DNA of 64,000 bases from Dactylonectria macrodidyma (Eukaryota > Ascomycota > Sordariomycetes > Hypocreales > Nectriaceae). Positions 20,350 to 31,800 of the stretch are shown here, piece after piece; position 1 is the stretch's first letter, and every line of letters begins with the position of its first letter. Made by a program: the position numbers and the translations under genes. The stretch covers positions 3,534,001 through 3,598,000 of the forward strand of contig JAGMUV010000001.1 in the NCBI GenBank assembly GCA_020744425.1, in the 5' to 3' direction. The notes under the pieces are model-generated. The model saw only the letters and a program-made list of their open reading frames with translations. It ran no database searches and was not told the DNA's origin.

Positions 20350-21504
20350 ATGGCTCTTCAGTTTGAGTTGGGCCTGGGGTTCAATATGGACGACAGCTAC
20401 AGCATGTGCAGTCAGCTTATGTCATGTCTCTTTACCTCAAAAAGCCTCTCTTCTGACTCTTCTGCCTCAAACCTTTTGCGCCCATCTCTCGGCGGTCGAC
20501 GCCACATGAGTTTTCCCATGGGCTTCGACAGCAACTTCGACAGCTCATACCGAGTTGATTTGACACCTCCCTCGATGGGGAAGCACATCTTTGGTCTTGT
20601 CAAGATGGAGCCTGGATAAATGTCCTTCGAAGGGGTTGCCAAACACACGAATGGAGCAAGAGGGAAAGTGCTCCAACTACGGTCGAAAGTTGGAGATGAA
20701 CATACCACAACACAGCTCTATGGGCCCGTTGACTCCCTGGAACTAGTTTGCCGACATGTACGGCATCTCACCTGAGGTTGGTTTTGCTTGGTGTCGCCTC
20801 CTTCATGATGTCTCCGCCACAGAGCCTCTCTAGCGGCTCAGAGGGTGCTGATACCTCCACGTCTGGGTCGCTGTGTGCCAACCGCCGGCTCCTCTCATTC
20901 TTCACCAGCAGTAAAATGCCCAACGACTTCAGTGTTCTCGACTTAGACCCATGCTCCCAGTCTCTTGACCGATATTCTCTGCATGATGCCGCCTCATCCA
21001 ACAAGGTGCGAGCGCGACAGAAGATAAGAACCCGCCAGATCCAGTACAAGACCGATGAGCTCCAGCGGGCCCGGCCCCGACCGTTAAAAAGGCGATCTGA
21101 CTAACCTAAATCAGCTCCTACAGACGTTGTCCGTCCAGCCATGCACAAGTGCGACTACCCAGGTTACCACAAAGCCTTCCGACGCACGGAGCATCTCAGG
21201 AGGCATAAGCAAACGTGAGCATCCCATACACCTGCAGCAGCCATTACTTCCTTGTGTAACACCCTACAGTCTCCACGGCGAGGGTCTTAACCGGTTCTCT
21301 TGTGAGTTCTGCGGAAAGGACTAGTTCAACCGTCAAGATAATCTCTACAGCCACCGCAAGTTGCACACACGGCCCACCAGTAACAGCCGTGGTGTCAAGT
21401 TCATCCCTGCAGCGGTGCCCATTATCGAGCAGGAGGAGCGTGGTCGTAATCCAAGAGCTCCCTCCAAGGCCAGAGCAGCTGAGAAGCGGGGCGTCGAGTT
21501 TTGA
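20350..21504 (+). pseudogene. C2H2 zinc-finger transcription factor, decayed
   Basis: ATG 20350 opens MALQFELGLGFNMDDSYSMC and runs to a stop at 20617. Later pieces lie in other frames: near 20757-20800 MYGISPEVGFAWC; 20805-20840 ASFMMSPPQSLSSGSE; 20990-21100 RARQKIRTRQIQYKTDELQR ending PLKRRSD. The fingers follow: HKCDYPGYHKAFRRTEHLRR, with the second Cys replaced by Tyr (TGC to TAC), a 56-bp GT-AG intron at about 21216-21271, then RFSCEFCGKD*FNRQDNLYS with TAG for Gln. The tail reads VKFIPAAVPIIEQEERGRN. Several frameshifts and stops make it non-functional. Family members are DNA-binding regulators in the nucleus; the specific role cannot be inferred. It lies only 240 bp from the hAT end, and its stops are RIP-type. 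Confidence 0.85.
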
Positions 21505-24213
21505 ACACTGATCACTGATCTTCATCGGCTCGGGTGCCTGAGTGATTATGTGCATGATTCATGGTTTTTGAGGGAGGAGCGTGAGGAGCCACCCATGGGT
21601 GCGAGTTGAGACACGTAGCAAATTTGCACCAGCCGTCTTATCATGAGCGCATCAAAGGCAAATAGCCATATGCTAGATTATAAGTTTGTTACTCTAGTAC
21701 TACCTACACTACCAACTATTCTCAAAATGACCGACCTCCGCCCCGCCTAGACCTCATTCTCTTGCCCCTATAGAAATGTCTCGGTGCCCTTCGGAAGTAC
21801 GTGATCTTTCACTCCCGCCTGGGAACGGTGAACCATGTCCTATTGTTCCCCTCGCTGCGAGGAAACGCCGTATAGCGGATGCACGGGGGTCCCAAAGCTC
21901 GGAGACACAATCCCAGTTTTCAATCTCAGGCGTAACCAATTCGGGCGCTATACTAAAACGAGCCTGGTTGGCCTCTGACTCTAATATGACGTGTTTAAGT
22001 TGCTATGTCATACCCAGCCAGCCACAGTTATAAATTCGACAGGGCTCATGCCATTCAAGTTTTTGAGGTGTTTGGTAAAGCGTCTGATGTTCTGAAGAGA
22101 CATAGAAAGATGTAGGATTATAGAACGCAGGGAGGAAGATGCCGACTACTTTGAGACAGATGAGCTGTACGTAGACCAATCCCGGCGCGTGATCAAATTT
22201 ATTAGGGCACGTACGAAGGTGGCGTCCATACTTGCTCGACCGATGTGAGCTATCGACCGCGGCGCGCCAACATCACGCCACTGACTCTTCCGCTGCTGCT
22301 CCCCGCTATCCTGTTGCTGGCTTTTGCCCGGGTGAGCTGAGAGGACGGTCGGCCACTCAAAGTCTGGAAGGGCGCCAGTCATTCGGAAGCTTGGGTATTG
22401 GTTCCAGAAACGCGGCGAGTCACCAAGATGGATGACACTGAACTTGGATCCAACAGTCAAAAGCTTCCAAAAGGAGGCCGTTGAACTTTGTCTGCCATAC
22501 TGTTCCGTGTGTATTGCCCCGACTAGCTAGCGAAGGGCGGCGAAGACTGTGTCCCCAAGGGATTCACCGATATCGCTTGGTGCCTTATATTATAAGCGTA
22601 ATCGGGACGTCTCTTGAACGCATGCCAGACATCCAGGACCTTACCAATAGGGGCGAAACGAGGAAGTAAAATTAGATGAGTGGAGCATCGGTAGCTTGAC
22701 CTGCCTTGTTAACAGATTAATTTGCAATCATGCGTTTGGTATTCGGAGGGAACCAAGTCTAATAAATCCAAGTGATAATTCAAAGTAAGTTTAGCTCATT
22801 TAACGAGGTTTCAGTCTTTTTTAATGAGCGAAAGCCTCCTTCACCTAGCACTTATATTAGCCAGGATATAGCTATCTCTTCATTGGTACCTTAAGGTATA
22901 GCTGAAAAGATTCATCAGAAACCGACCCAACGAATTGCGTTACTCTGCTACCGGCTATCATCCTTTTAGCTCTGACAGGCTCCCCAGTCGTAGAAACAAG
23001 AATCTGTTGCCCGTCACTGCCCATGTTCATGTCCTCAATCACACATGCTCCGCCGGAAGATGCATGTTGGGGTCCGTCAATGGAACTCGTCTGAGGTTGT
23101 TTCATCTTCTCAAAACCGATTCTTAGAGAATTTGGCTTCATCAGTGCGTTAAGGAGTTGTTCTTCGTGTGGGCAACCTCTTACACTGTCTTGCATTGTGT
23201 ATAGGCGGTTTTCAGGACTTTGAAGTTGGCCTATATTCATTATTGTTGCTTTGTGGTGACTCTTTTAGTGAAGAATTATGATATTGTAGAATATTTTGAC
23301 AAATAATTGGAGTCTTCAGTACAGAGGGGATCGTTCGCTGTTTATACTCTAGCCATCAATGATCTATGAAAGCTTCGCCGGCATCCATGAAGTTGGGCTT
23401 TAGCTAGGTACATAGAAGCGAATAGAAATGCCAATTACGACATAATGATGCAAATGCCTTTTATAATTAACGGTATTACCTTTACATATATTAAAACATA
23501 ACGATCGTATGATGTACTTCTACTCCATCTCCTGGATCAGTTGATCTCTGCCAAACCTTAATACCGATCTAGTGATTTGATTATGTAGTTATGTATGCTC
23601 CATCTAGGCAACATAAGCTAATAAGGTTTTTGCGGCGTCCAGTGGTCGGTTTTTGTCAGGCCACTTCTCGAAGAGACTTGCATTGCCCAAGCCTGACTCA
23701 CTGTCATAGTCGTGCATGCTGTGGATCCGGGTTCGAAGAGGGTTGGGGCACCAGCGCTTTGGAGAGTGTGGCACCCGTGTGTTTTAAGGGTTGGCGATCT
23801 AATGAGAGCGCGATGACCACCAACAGATGGCCGTGTCGATCAGCAGAGGGACGCCACCAACACGGCGACGCCGTAGTCCATGAAAGCGTCGGGTGGTATG
23901 GCATTCCAGTAAACTGACCCGATGTCGAGTGAGGTGTCTCCGGGGAAGATGTAGATTCGGCTGTCAGAGCTGACGGAGACAAGGCGCCGTATCCGCGCCT
24001 ACTTTGGACTGGGAGACGCCCGATGGTGATTAGTTCTAGACGCCAGTAAAAGGCTCTTGCCCGTAAGACTGGATATCCGACGCATGCTGGTGATCGCCCT
24101 GGGCTTACGAGGAAATGGATGAAACGAAGAATCGAGGCGTGGCCCATCGTTCAGATATAGTCTGACCAGCACTCAGCAGCTACCTAGCAGTCTTTGCAAA
24201 CGCAACTTGATGT
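21505..24213. other. 2.7 kb without a recognisable gene
   Basis: Balanced composition. Open frames at 21776-22033 plus, 22146-22460 minus and 23704-24147 minus show no domain I can name. The minus strand near 23950-23870 reads SSDSRIYIFPGDTSLDIGSV, which looks like protein but cannot be extended cleanly. AT content rises at 22730-22870 and 23400-23590. Probably decayed genic DNA. Confidence 0.35.
22872..23240 (-). CDS. Hypothetical ORF, 122 codons
   Basis: ATG at 23240. Contains PHEEQLLNALMKPNSLRIGF and a Ser/Gly-rich stretch. No signal peptide, membrane segment or known motif. It may be a decayed exon. Kept because it is open for 122 codons in mixed composition, with low certainty that it is expressed. 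Confidence 0.25.
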   Translation of the reverse strand: MNIGQLQSPENRLYTMQDSVRGCPHEEQLLNALMKPNSLRIGFEKMKQPQTSSIDGPQHASSGGACVIEDMNMGSDGQQILVSTTGEPVRAKRMIAGSRVTQFVGSVSDESFQLYLKVPMKR

Positions 24214-25017
24214 CCGGAATAAGATTACGACCATGAAAAGCGCTTGAACGAGGCATGAGCACGGCGTAAGCAGCTTAAGGAGGACAATGGCGCGCAAGAG
24301 TCCAAGATCCAGGAGGTCGAAGTCTCGTCGGCTACTTCGGACAAGCGGATGAGCGAGCTGGATGCCGAGTTAGTAAGGCCTCCAGCGCAAAGGCCATCTC
24401 CAAAAGCTCATTGACGATCTTAATGCCCAGATCCCGGCCCTGAAGAAAAACAAGACCGAGATTCGGTGTTTTTGCTCCAACTACAGGGGGCTCACACCAT
24501 CTGACTCGTTTAGATCCATGGTGGCGATGTCCTTGTTCAACAGAAAATACCCGGTGTTGGGCTCAACATCGCTAAGCAGTACTTGGGCTCTGATGATATG
24601 GAGAGTTTCAAGGAGCAAGCCCGCGTGATTCTCCGCACACTGCGTGATATCGAGCCCTCCTTGGCACAGTAGTCTCGCTCGTACGTCGTCTCGGCTCCAG
24701 ATCCTGTCAAGGGCCGTCGTATCCGGCAAGAGGAGGCGGACGTCATCTTCTCCGACGCGAACATGGACATGGCTTTTGCTTTATGCACAATGACTTTACT
24801 GAGTCGAACACGATTGTCGATGATGGTAAGATTATCGATTTGGCAGATTGGGAAATGGCTGGCTATTTTGGATGGGAGACAGCTCGTCGGGTGCATTCGC
24901 GGATTAGAGGTCCGGGGAGGGGGAACTTAGCCCACTTAGAAGGCAAGAAGGAGTTCAATGCCATCTTAAGGCAGACGTTCTTCTGGAGGGACTTGTATGA
25001 TGTCACTTAGAAAGTCT
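24214..25017 (+). pseudogene. Fungal phosphotransferase (APH/kinase-like) gene, internally deleted and frameshifted
   Basis: The first part (24214-24480) encodes a charged helix, QLKEDNGAQESKIQEVEV and DKRMSELDAEL, then in another frame LQKLIDDLNAQIPALKKNKT: a coiled-coil leader. After 24515 the frame reads IHGGDVLVQQKIPGVGLNIA, then ESFKEQARVILRTLRDIEPS and a TAG for Gln. One shift near 24780 leads to MHNDFTESNTIVDDGKIIDL, ADWEMAGYFGWETARRVHSR and FFWRDLYD. HNDFxxxN and the following DW pair are the catalytic loop and metal-binding Asp of the aminoglycoside-phosphotransferase-like family. The N-lobe between coil and catalytic half is missing. Such fungal proteins are of unknown substrate. 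Frameshifts and stops argue against activity. Confidence 0.8.
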
Positions 25018-25207
25018 TCTCAGCACAAGAATCCAGTGGGCTGCTTTGCTCTACCTTCATTTCGCTCTTCTTTCGCAGGACTTATTGGACCTAGACAACA
25101 CATTAAAAGAAGTCATGTAGTGTCTGCTCCGTGCCACCCTCCGAGTCCAAGTCCTCCCTCAACATCCGGGCATCGCCCCTCTTCTGCATAAGGCAGATCT
25201 AGAAGCC

Positions 25208-25615
25208 TCAGTCCTTGCCACGCCAGATCGACAGAATCTTGTGAGTCTCTTGATATGCATTAGCAGCTGCTTCTGCACTTAGCTCATGACGAGATAGAGA
25301 ATTGAAAGCTGTATACCGTTCCTGAACATAACGTAGAACCCTGACGTCTCTATGAACCGCCTTAGACTTCAGGAAAGGCGAGGAGCAAAGCCGGCGGATT
25401 CAAGCTCTGTCTGCTGATGGCATGTTCGGGTAATCCTTGTTTAATTTCCGTAACCAATTTTCTTCCTCCACCGCTTTCCTCTCTCTGTAATCAGATGCAA
25501 CCTTTGCAAAGATCCAGTTTGGCACGTAGAGACCATGTTGCCTCTCGAGCTTCCTTTTGCCCTGGGGCGGCTGCGACTGCCTTTCTAGCAGAGCACCTTT
25601 CTATAAGCCACCTTC
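25208..25615 (-). pseudogene. Unknown conserved-looking protein, C-terminal part, one internal stop
   Basis: One minus-strand frame from about 25615 to the TGA at 25208-25210 is interrupted by a single TGA. It reads ERQHGLYVPNWIFAKVASDY, ERKAVEEENWLRKLNKDYPN, then after the stop LCSSPFLKSKAVHRDVRVLR, YVQERYTAFNSLSRHELSAE and ILSIWRGKD. The mix of aromatic and charged residues over about 135 codons looks like real coding sequence. I do not recognise the family. It is convergent with the phosphotransferase pseudogene. Confidence 0.5.
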
Positions 25616-26865
25616 AATAGGCAACTCATATTCCTTATAAATTACTAAAGCATTAAAGTACTGCTATGCCTAAAGTATACTAAAGCGCTATTTACACACG
25701 CTCTTATCTTACGCCTAAGCACCCTCACATAGGCACCCTTCCCTTTCCAGGATCCTAGAGCTAAGATACCATTCTGCAAGACACTAGCACCCTTCTATAA
25801 GCCATCCCATTAAAACCCCTTCATAGATCTATTAGCCAGCTTATATACATTTATAATATCTAAGCTATACTCCATACTATATACTTATATAAACTTTATT
25901 ATAGCCGATAAGCAGCTTTCAGATATCACTAGATATTTAACGGAGTTAAAACTTTTTGATGACGACTCCGTAGTACGTAAATCTCCGCATCGTTCGCAGC
26001 GAATCATGCAACCTAAGAGCAGGCGAGCCAACCGTATCAGGAAACGGCCAAGGAGGAAAAAAAGCATAGCCCAGACGATATCCTTCTCTGAGAAGTTTAT
26101 TAGAGATGATGCTATTGATTTCTTCATCCAAGCTCTGGAGACCACCTTAAGGTCGTGGCTATTATTGCTCTATTGAATGACACTTCCGAACCATGCCCCT
26201 CTCGCACCTACCGATATAAGAACTGCAGTTAACTCCCGGTAGAATATGCTCGACTTGCGATTTTGGCTCTCCCGGTGTGGTCCGAGCGGAGTGAGCTAGT
26301 AGTTGATACCTGAGCTGAGATGTCGCGCGATATGTGTTGAACCGGCTGCCCTAGGTGGCTACGAGCCTGCCAGCACGGAGTAGGAATAGGGAAGACGCTC
26401 ACGACCTCGATGTCAAAATGGGTGAACGTGCATGCAAGGCACACAAACATATCATGTTATAATATTGTAGATGGTTACCTCAATGGGACAAACACATAGC
26501 AAGAAACGTTATGATACAATTACCTCAAAGGCAAGGCACACCCCATTGTATTCACCGTCATCCAGCGTAAGTCCTCCCAAGTGTCGTTAACTAAAGGTAG
26601 CAGCCGCCTTTGCCTCCGCCCTGACTTGGTTCCTCTGTAGAAGAAAGCTCGGACTAGAATTTGTTATCGTTTGAACGCAGCTGGAGGCAACTATTCGAGC
26701 CGGGATAATAAATCTTACATAGTTTTGTAATGTTGGGTCATAAGAACAATCCGAGCTAGACGTAGACAGTACCTATCTACGTGCTGGCTTGGGCGTAGCG
26801 GAGACTTTTTAAGGGGTTCCGTATAAGGCTCCTTAGAGGGCTCCTCGGAGAGTGTCTTGGAGGGC
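25616..26865. other. Region without a confirmed gene
   Basis: 25620-25920 is AT-rich. At 25950-26175 both strands are open. The forward frame FDDDSVVRKSPHRSQRIMQP ... KSIAQTISFSEKFIRDDAID looks slightly more protein-like than the minus frames, but neither can be assigned. Nothing is recognised at 26180-26865. Confidence 0.3.
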
Positions 26866-27150
26866 TCAACGCGGGGGCGGAAGACGATTCGGGCGACTGA
26901 GTATGACTCCGGCTCCCCTCCTCCGGGACAAGGCTGCGTTACTGGGAGTGGCTGCGGTGGGAGCAGGCAAGCTGGTAGGATCGGCTAGAGCTACATGAGC
27001 TTTGATGCGGCGAATGAAGGGAATGCCATTTTCCTCGTTACCAGACTCATAGACGCTGTCAGGGAGGTCAAGATCTGCTTGCCGAGTTCCCGCATAGCTA
27101 GGTAGGCTGACAGCCAAGCAGGCGAGTGAAAGGAGGATGAAGGCCTTCAT
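26866..27150 (-). CDS. Small secreted protein
   Basis: 94 residues from ATG 27150. Residues 1-20 (MKAFILLSLACLAVSLPSYA) are a classical signal peptide: Lys at position 2, a hydrophobic core and a small-residue cleavage site before Gly-21. The mature 74 residues are Pro-, Ala- and Arg-rich and contain a single possible basic cleavage site, SRRRGAG. There is no cysteine in the mature part, unlike most disulfide-rich fungal effectors. A TATA box lies about 100 bp upstream and the start context (gtttccATGaag) is acceptable, so it is probably transcribed. Function unknown. The signal peptide and promoter are seen; secretion is inferred. Confidence 0.6.
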   Translation of the reverse strand: MKAFILLSLACLAVSLPSYAGTRQADLDLPDSVYESGNEENGIPFIRRIKAHVALADPTSLPAPTAATPSNAALSRRRGAGVILSRPNRLPPPR

Positions 27151-27248
27151 GGAAACGGCGGTCGCGAGTGTGTATTGAAGGCGCGGAGGGTCGGAAATGG
27201 GATATCGAACAATGTGCTGATATCTCTACAGTAGGAGCGAAGCATCCC

Positions 27249-27256
27249 TTTTATAA
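27249..27256 (-). promoter_or_regulatory. TATA box of the secreted-protein gene
   Basis: The minus strand reads ttataaaaggg here, about 100 bp upstream of the ATG at 27150. Good match to a core promoter, with a plausible leader length. Confidence 0.55.
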
Positions 27257-28452
27257 CCCTTTGTTCGAACCTGTAACAAATTTGGATTGTTATCTAGAGA
27301 CATCATATGGCTACGGCGGTTGCCTGTACAGTTGGCTTTTGCATTATGCATGTGCATGTCGAACTTTGCACGAGGGCTCAGGTCTACCATTGGGATGCAT
27401 AAGATTTTTCGTAAACCCGGGGAGACAACCTTGTTTATGAGGGCTCAAACCTTTCAACTTTCTGCTCGAATTACGGACTACCACTCTCTGCAGTTTCTTG
27501 ATGCCACTACACTCAAGGGGTTGTCTTTTGGCGGACTGAACTGAGCCGTTCATCTACGCCCCGCGTGAGCCTTGCCGGTGCAAAGGTAAACGCTGGCGGA
27601 ATTATCCCTTGAGGCGGGATAACTTTTCAATTGCATGCTGCTGCAAAACTTATTGTTTGTTGGATGGAGTTGGACTCGCAACCAAAACCGGGCACTGCCG
27701 TTGGGTAGATCTGGCGATACCGCCCCACCCGCAGGCAAAAGTCAGTTTCTTGGACCTCCAGCTGTGAGCCCTACAGCGAAGCAGACATAATGAACGTTTG
27801 CAGTGCACCCGATCGCGAGGGAAATAATTCGTAGGAAGTGTCGGCAATTCAACTGAGTGCGTGGTCGCGGAGATCCATGTGTGCAGCTTGCAATGAGGGA
27901 CGAAGGTTGCTTGTTCAATTTCTAAGAGCGCCCTGCGCTACGCTATTTAAAGACTAGAAAAATAACCCTTTTCCTGTGGCAGACCTCTCCACTTGATCCC
28001 CAACACAATTGTTAGCGAAAGCTTTGATCGTATTTTTTTCTTCTTTAAATGTGGCGTGGGCATTAAGGTTTGTAATATATCTTACTTTCCATTATCACGT
28101 TGGCGATGCTTCCATGCTTGTGCGGTGTGTTTCCTCGACGCCGCAGTATTCATCATCCTTGAACCATTCTCTAGTGTGGTTCCGCGATAGAATTAAATTA
28201 CAGCGAAATGAAGGAGCATCGCCCAGGGAGTGCCAAAGCCGTTGACAATGGCTGACGGGGCCGCCCCTTCATTGTGACGGCGCCCGGTTCATTGTCGCTG
28301 TGGGGGGCCTTTTTGTTGTAGAAAGTAGTCAGGTTTGATGGTGAAGAAGCATGAATTTCATCAGTCGCCAAAGTTAGGTGGGTGATGAGTCATCCGTTGA
28401 GTCCTCGGCTAAATAATCTGCCGATCAGTCAGACAGCTCATCAGTCAGCTTC
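27257..28452. other. Intergenic, left flank of the Mutator-like element
   Basis: No gene supported. Forward frames at 27993-28245 lack any domain. Near 28250-28320 the phrase cttcattgt recurs. Near 28420-28452 the sequence cagtcag is repeated just before the transposon insertion site. Confidence 0.35.
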
Positions 28453-28599
28453 GGCGCCCAATACAGAGGCGCCCGGGCGCGCATTTAATTTTGCGCGCCC
28501 CCCTTCTACATACACAACTGCAGTTTTCAGGGGCTACTGTTGCTGACTATACACTTCCGCTATAGCCTAAGTAATATTTCCTAATAATATACTCCTGCG

Positions 28600-30700
28600 G
28601 GAGGGTGTATATAACTTATAAGAATCTCTTCTTATAGCTATTAATTCCTAAGTAAAGCCTAGAGGCTATGCATTTACTATAGGAAAGTCTTTTAAGACTT
28701 TAAATAGCTGGGTTAAAGTTATATTTACATATAATTAAAATAAGCTTTTACTAAGTATATTAATTAAATAGAAATGCTATATATATAGCTATAAAATAGA
28801 TTATAAGTTCTTAGTATTTATAAAACAATCCTTAGATAGAACTTTATAGATCCAAAGCTATTAATTAAGCTAGGAATATACTTAATATAATTACTTACTA
28901 AGTAAAGACCTATTTATATACTTAGTATATTATTAGCTTAGTAAGAATAATATTAAAGTTATTTTAAGTTTTATAACCTTTAAAACTACTCCTTAGGAAA
29001 TCAGAACCTATTTTTATAATAATTTTAATACTCTTATAATTTAATAAGATATTTATAATTAGATTATAATAATAAGAAGAGATCTATAAGAAGGCTAAAG
29101 TAATATATAAGCATTAATTAACTAATTATAAGAAGAGAGCTTTTAGTACTAAGTCTAGTTAGATTCTAATAATTAGCTTATAGTAATCTTCTTTACTTAT
29201 TCAGACTCTATTATATACTTCTAATATAACCTTAATATCTTATTACTAGACTATACTTATAAGACTAATAAGCATAAGATACTACTCTTTAATATAATTA
29301 GTATTAATGCTTATAAGCACTCTTTCTATATTACTTTTATATTTATCTCTAAAGAGATAAAAGAGGACTATTTATAGGCCTTATAAAATCTTAAATCCCT
29401 TTATTAGTATAATCTTCTTCTATTATTTTAATAGACTAATACTTAGTAATAATAAATACTACTATAACTTAGTTCTCTTTATTTAAGGGACTGTTATACA
29501 TTTAGTATATTAATAAAGCAGTCTTATAGTATTACTAGCCAGTCTTTTTAACTAATAGAAGCTAGGGAGAAAAGATATAGGATTAATTCTACGCATTTTA
29601 GCACTTAATTATAGCCTTACTAACTAAAAAAGTATTTTAAGAGCATCTAACTGACTTTAAGTATAAATATACTAAGAAAATATATAGAAGTAGTTAGATA
29701 TATTAAAATAACCTAGCTTAACCTATTTAAAGAGAGGATCGTTAAAGTATAGGTTAATAAATACTTATACTTTAGTAATATAGCTACTTTAAAGTAAATA
29801 GCTTATAATATTATAGAAAATAAATATTAATAAATCTCTTAGGGCTAAGGGGATCTATTTATTAATAAAAGCATATATTAAAATATCTACTTTAGACCTC
29901 TTTAATACTTAGTAAGCGATAAGACTTATTATTACTAACTAACTAAAAGAACTAAAGTATATATAGGCTTCTTAGTAAGTATTAATATTACTAAATATCT
30001 CTAGAGTATTATTTAAAGTAATATAAGGCTAGGTCTTATATAAGGCCTTATATAAAGTATAAGAATAATAATAATTGCTTTTAAAGTTACTTAAAGCTTC
30101 TTATACTAGGGCCTTTATATCCTTATATAGACTGCTATATGTCTATACTTTAAAGAAGCTTAAGGAAGAAGAGCAGGCCATTTTATTAGAGCATTTTCAT
30201 CCCTATTAGTGCTTAAAGCGAGATATAGCTTAACTATAGCTAATACTAGAGCCTAGAGCAGCCCTGAGGCAGCTTAACTAAAGACATAATCAGCTAATAA
30301 TAAGCACAAGGCAAGAGCCTAGTGCATTTAAAGCAGTTAAAGCTATAGTATAGCTAAAAGCATAGCTTAAATATAGTAAATATTATATATTAGGTTATAT
30401 AATAACTTTAAAAGCATGCTCTCTATAATATAAAGAACTCTTTTAATTATAAAGATTAATAGTAGTAATAGTAATAACGTATATAATAAGCATGCCGGTC
30501 AAACAAGCTTGCCAGTCACTCATACTGTACGGCTAAAAGTAATAATATTAGATTTTCGAAAACGGGCTATATAACTATTAAAAATATAAAAAAAGCATTT
30601 TTAGATATTTAAAGAAAAAGAAAATAGTATAGGATTTTTCTTAAATTTTTAGCTAGCTTATTATATATAAAAATATAAAGGTACACAGTGCGAATAGGCT
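28600..30700 (+). pseudogene. MULE transposase, N-terminal and catalytic part
   Basis: Near 29240-29290 the frame reads LLLDYTYKTNKHKILLFNII, which matches the start of the MULE catalytic domain (first catalytic Asp in LLDxTYKTN). It continues INAYKHSFYITFIFISKE then KEDYLQALQNLKSLYQYNLL, as in FAR1/MULE-type proteins. Cys has become Tyr and Trp codons have become stops, consistent with G-to-A and C-to-T change. Upstream sequence to about 28600 should hold the zinc-binding N-terminus but is too mutated to read. Confidence 0.82.
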
Positions 30701-30705
30701 TTTTC

Positions 30706-31122
30706 TATAACGGTCGTGTTCTTAGGCTAGGCTATACAGGGTATAGAGTAGCTTAAAAAGGGTTCCTAAGGGATAGACCAGGGTCTATATTAGTAGAACG
30801 GTTAGGTCATACTTATTAAGCAGTAGTCAAAGTATTATATTAAGTAATAGTTAATATATAATAATATGTAATAATCAGAGTAGATTAAGGTAATTAAGTT
30901 ATATTAATAGCTAAGGAGCTACTTATACTAAATATATACTTTTTAAGTATTTATATAGTTATAGTATAAGTTAGGTTATTAAAATTATTTAATAATCCTA
31001 ATAATCCTAGATTATTTAGATTATTTAGTATTCTAAGTGATTTATATATAATTAAGGCGAAAAGTAGGGGTGCTATTAGTATATATAATTAGGTCGTGGC
31101 TTAGTTAGTATAGGTTATAATA
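30706..31122 (-). repeat. 3' LTR of copy B
   Basis: 417 bp, same length as the right LTR and as the solo LTR at 8225. 30706-30920 matches the copy-A LTR; from 30921 it differs. The outer edge keeps aacggtcgtgtt; the inner edge is AT-shifted. Confidence 0.9.
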
Positions 31123-31199
31123 TAATGTCTCCTTTCTATTAGTTCTTATCCTTAAGACTTATGATTTATGTACTTATACTTATAAGTCCTTTTCCTTCC

Positions 31200-31800
31200 T
31201 TTATTCTTTCTTTATAATAGCTGACTGTATTATTAAGAAATGCAAATCTATTACTATAAAAACTGAGTAATATAATGCCTTTCTTAAGGTTATTTTCTCT
31301 TATTAGATTATTATAAAAAATTTCTACTCTTTCTATAAGTAGACTAAGGCGACTTATTCTTTATCTAAGGATGATTCTTCTTAATGCTTTAAGTACATTT
31401 AGCTAAATAAGCCTTTTTATAATACTTATAGCCTTTCTCCTTAGTAGCTATATAAGGTTACTACTTATTACGCTCATTTTAAGTCTGAGTTAGAAGAGGC
31501 TAAGAATGCTTATTACTAAATAAATGCGAAGATAAAGCGCTTTTAAAAATAAAAGAAATTATAGTTTAAGAAGATAATACGCATTATATCGCATAGTATC
31601 GATAATATAGAAGAGCTTAAGCGAGTAGAGAGAGAGGAAGCTAAGCGAGAAGCATAGTACTAAGTTATTTCTCCTTCTTCTTCTAAGCGCCGTTCTTCTA
31701 CTAAGGGTATTTTACCTAAAGATTTTTTAAATATATAGGATAGGGTTTACTTAGAGGTATTATTAAATCCGTCTTTTATTACTACTTTTAGTTTTATTTC
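31200..31800 (+). pseudogene. Antisense accessory ORF of copy B
   Basis: Same place and orientation as the extra frame of copy A but a different sequence. It reads YAHFKSELEEAKNAYYQINA, KRFQKQKKLQFKKIIRII, NIEELKRVEREEAKREAQYQ, ISPSSSKRRSSTKGILPKDF and YLEVLLNPSFITTFSF before homology with copy A resumes near 31800. The organisation is similar to that in copy A: a charged helix, an EExxxxEREEA segment and an acidic, leucine-rich end. Stops are few compared with the surrounding pol, partly because the codon set is A-rich. The N-terminal start is unclear (CIIKKCKSITIKTEQYNAFL may belong to it). Function unknown. Confidence 0.6.

Noticed and set aside
23704..24147. Minus-strand ORF of 147 codons
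   Set aside because: No recognisable domain; a neighbouring frame looks partly protein-like, so neither reading can be supported.
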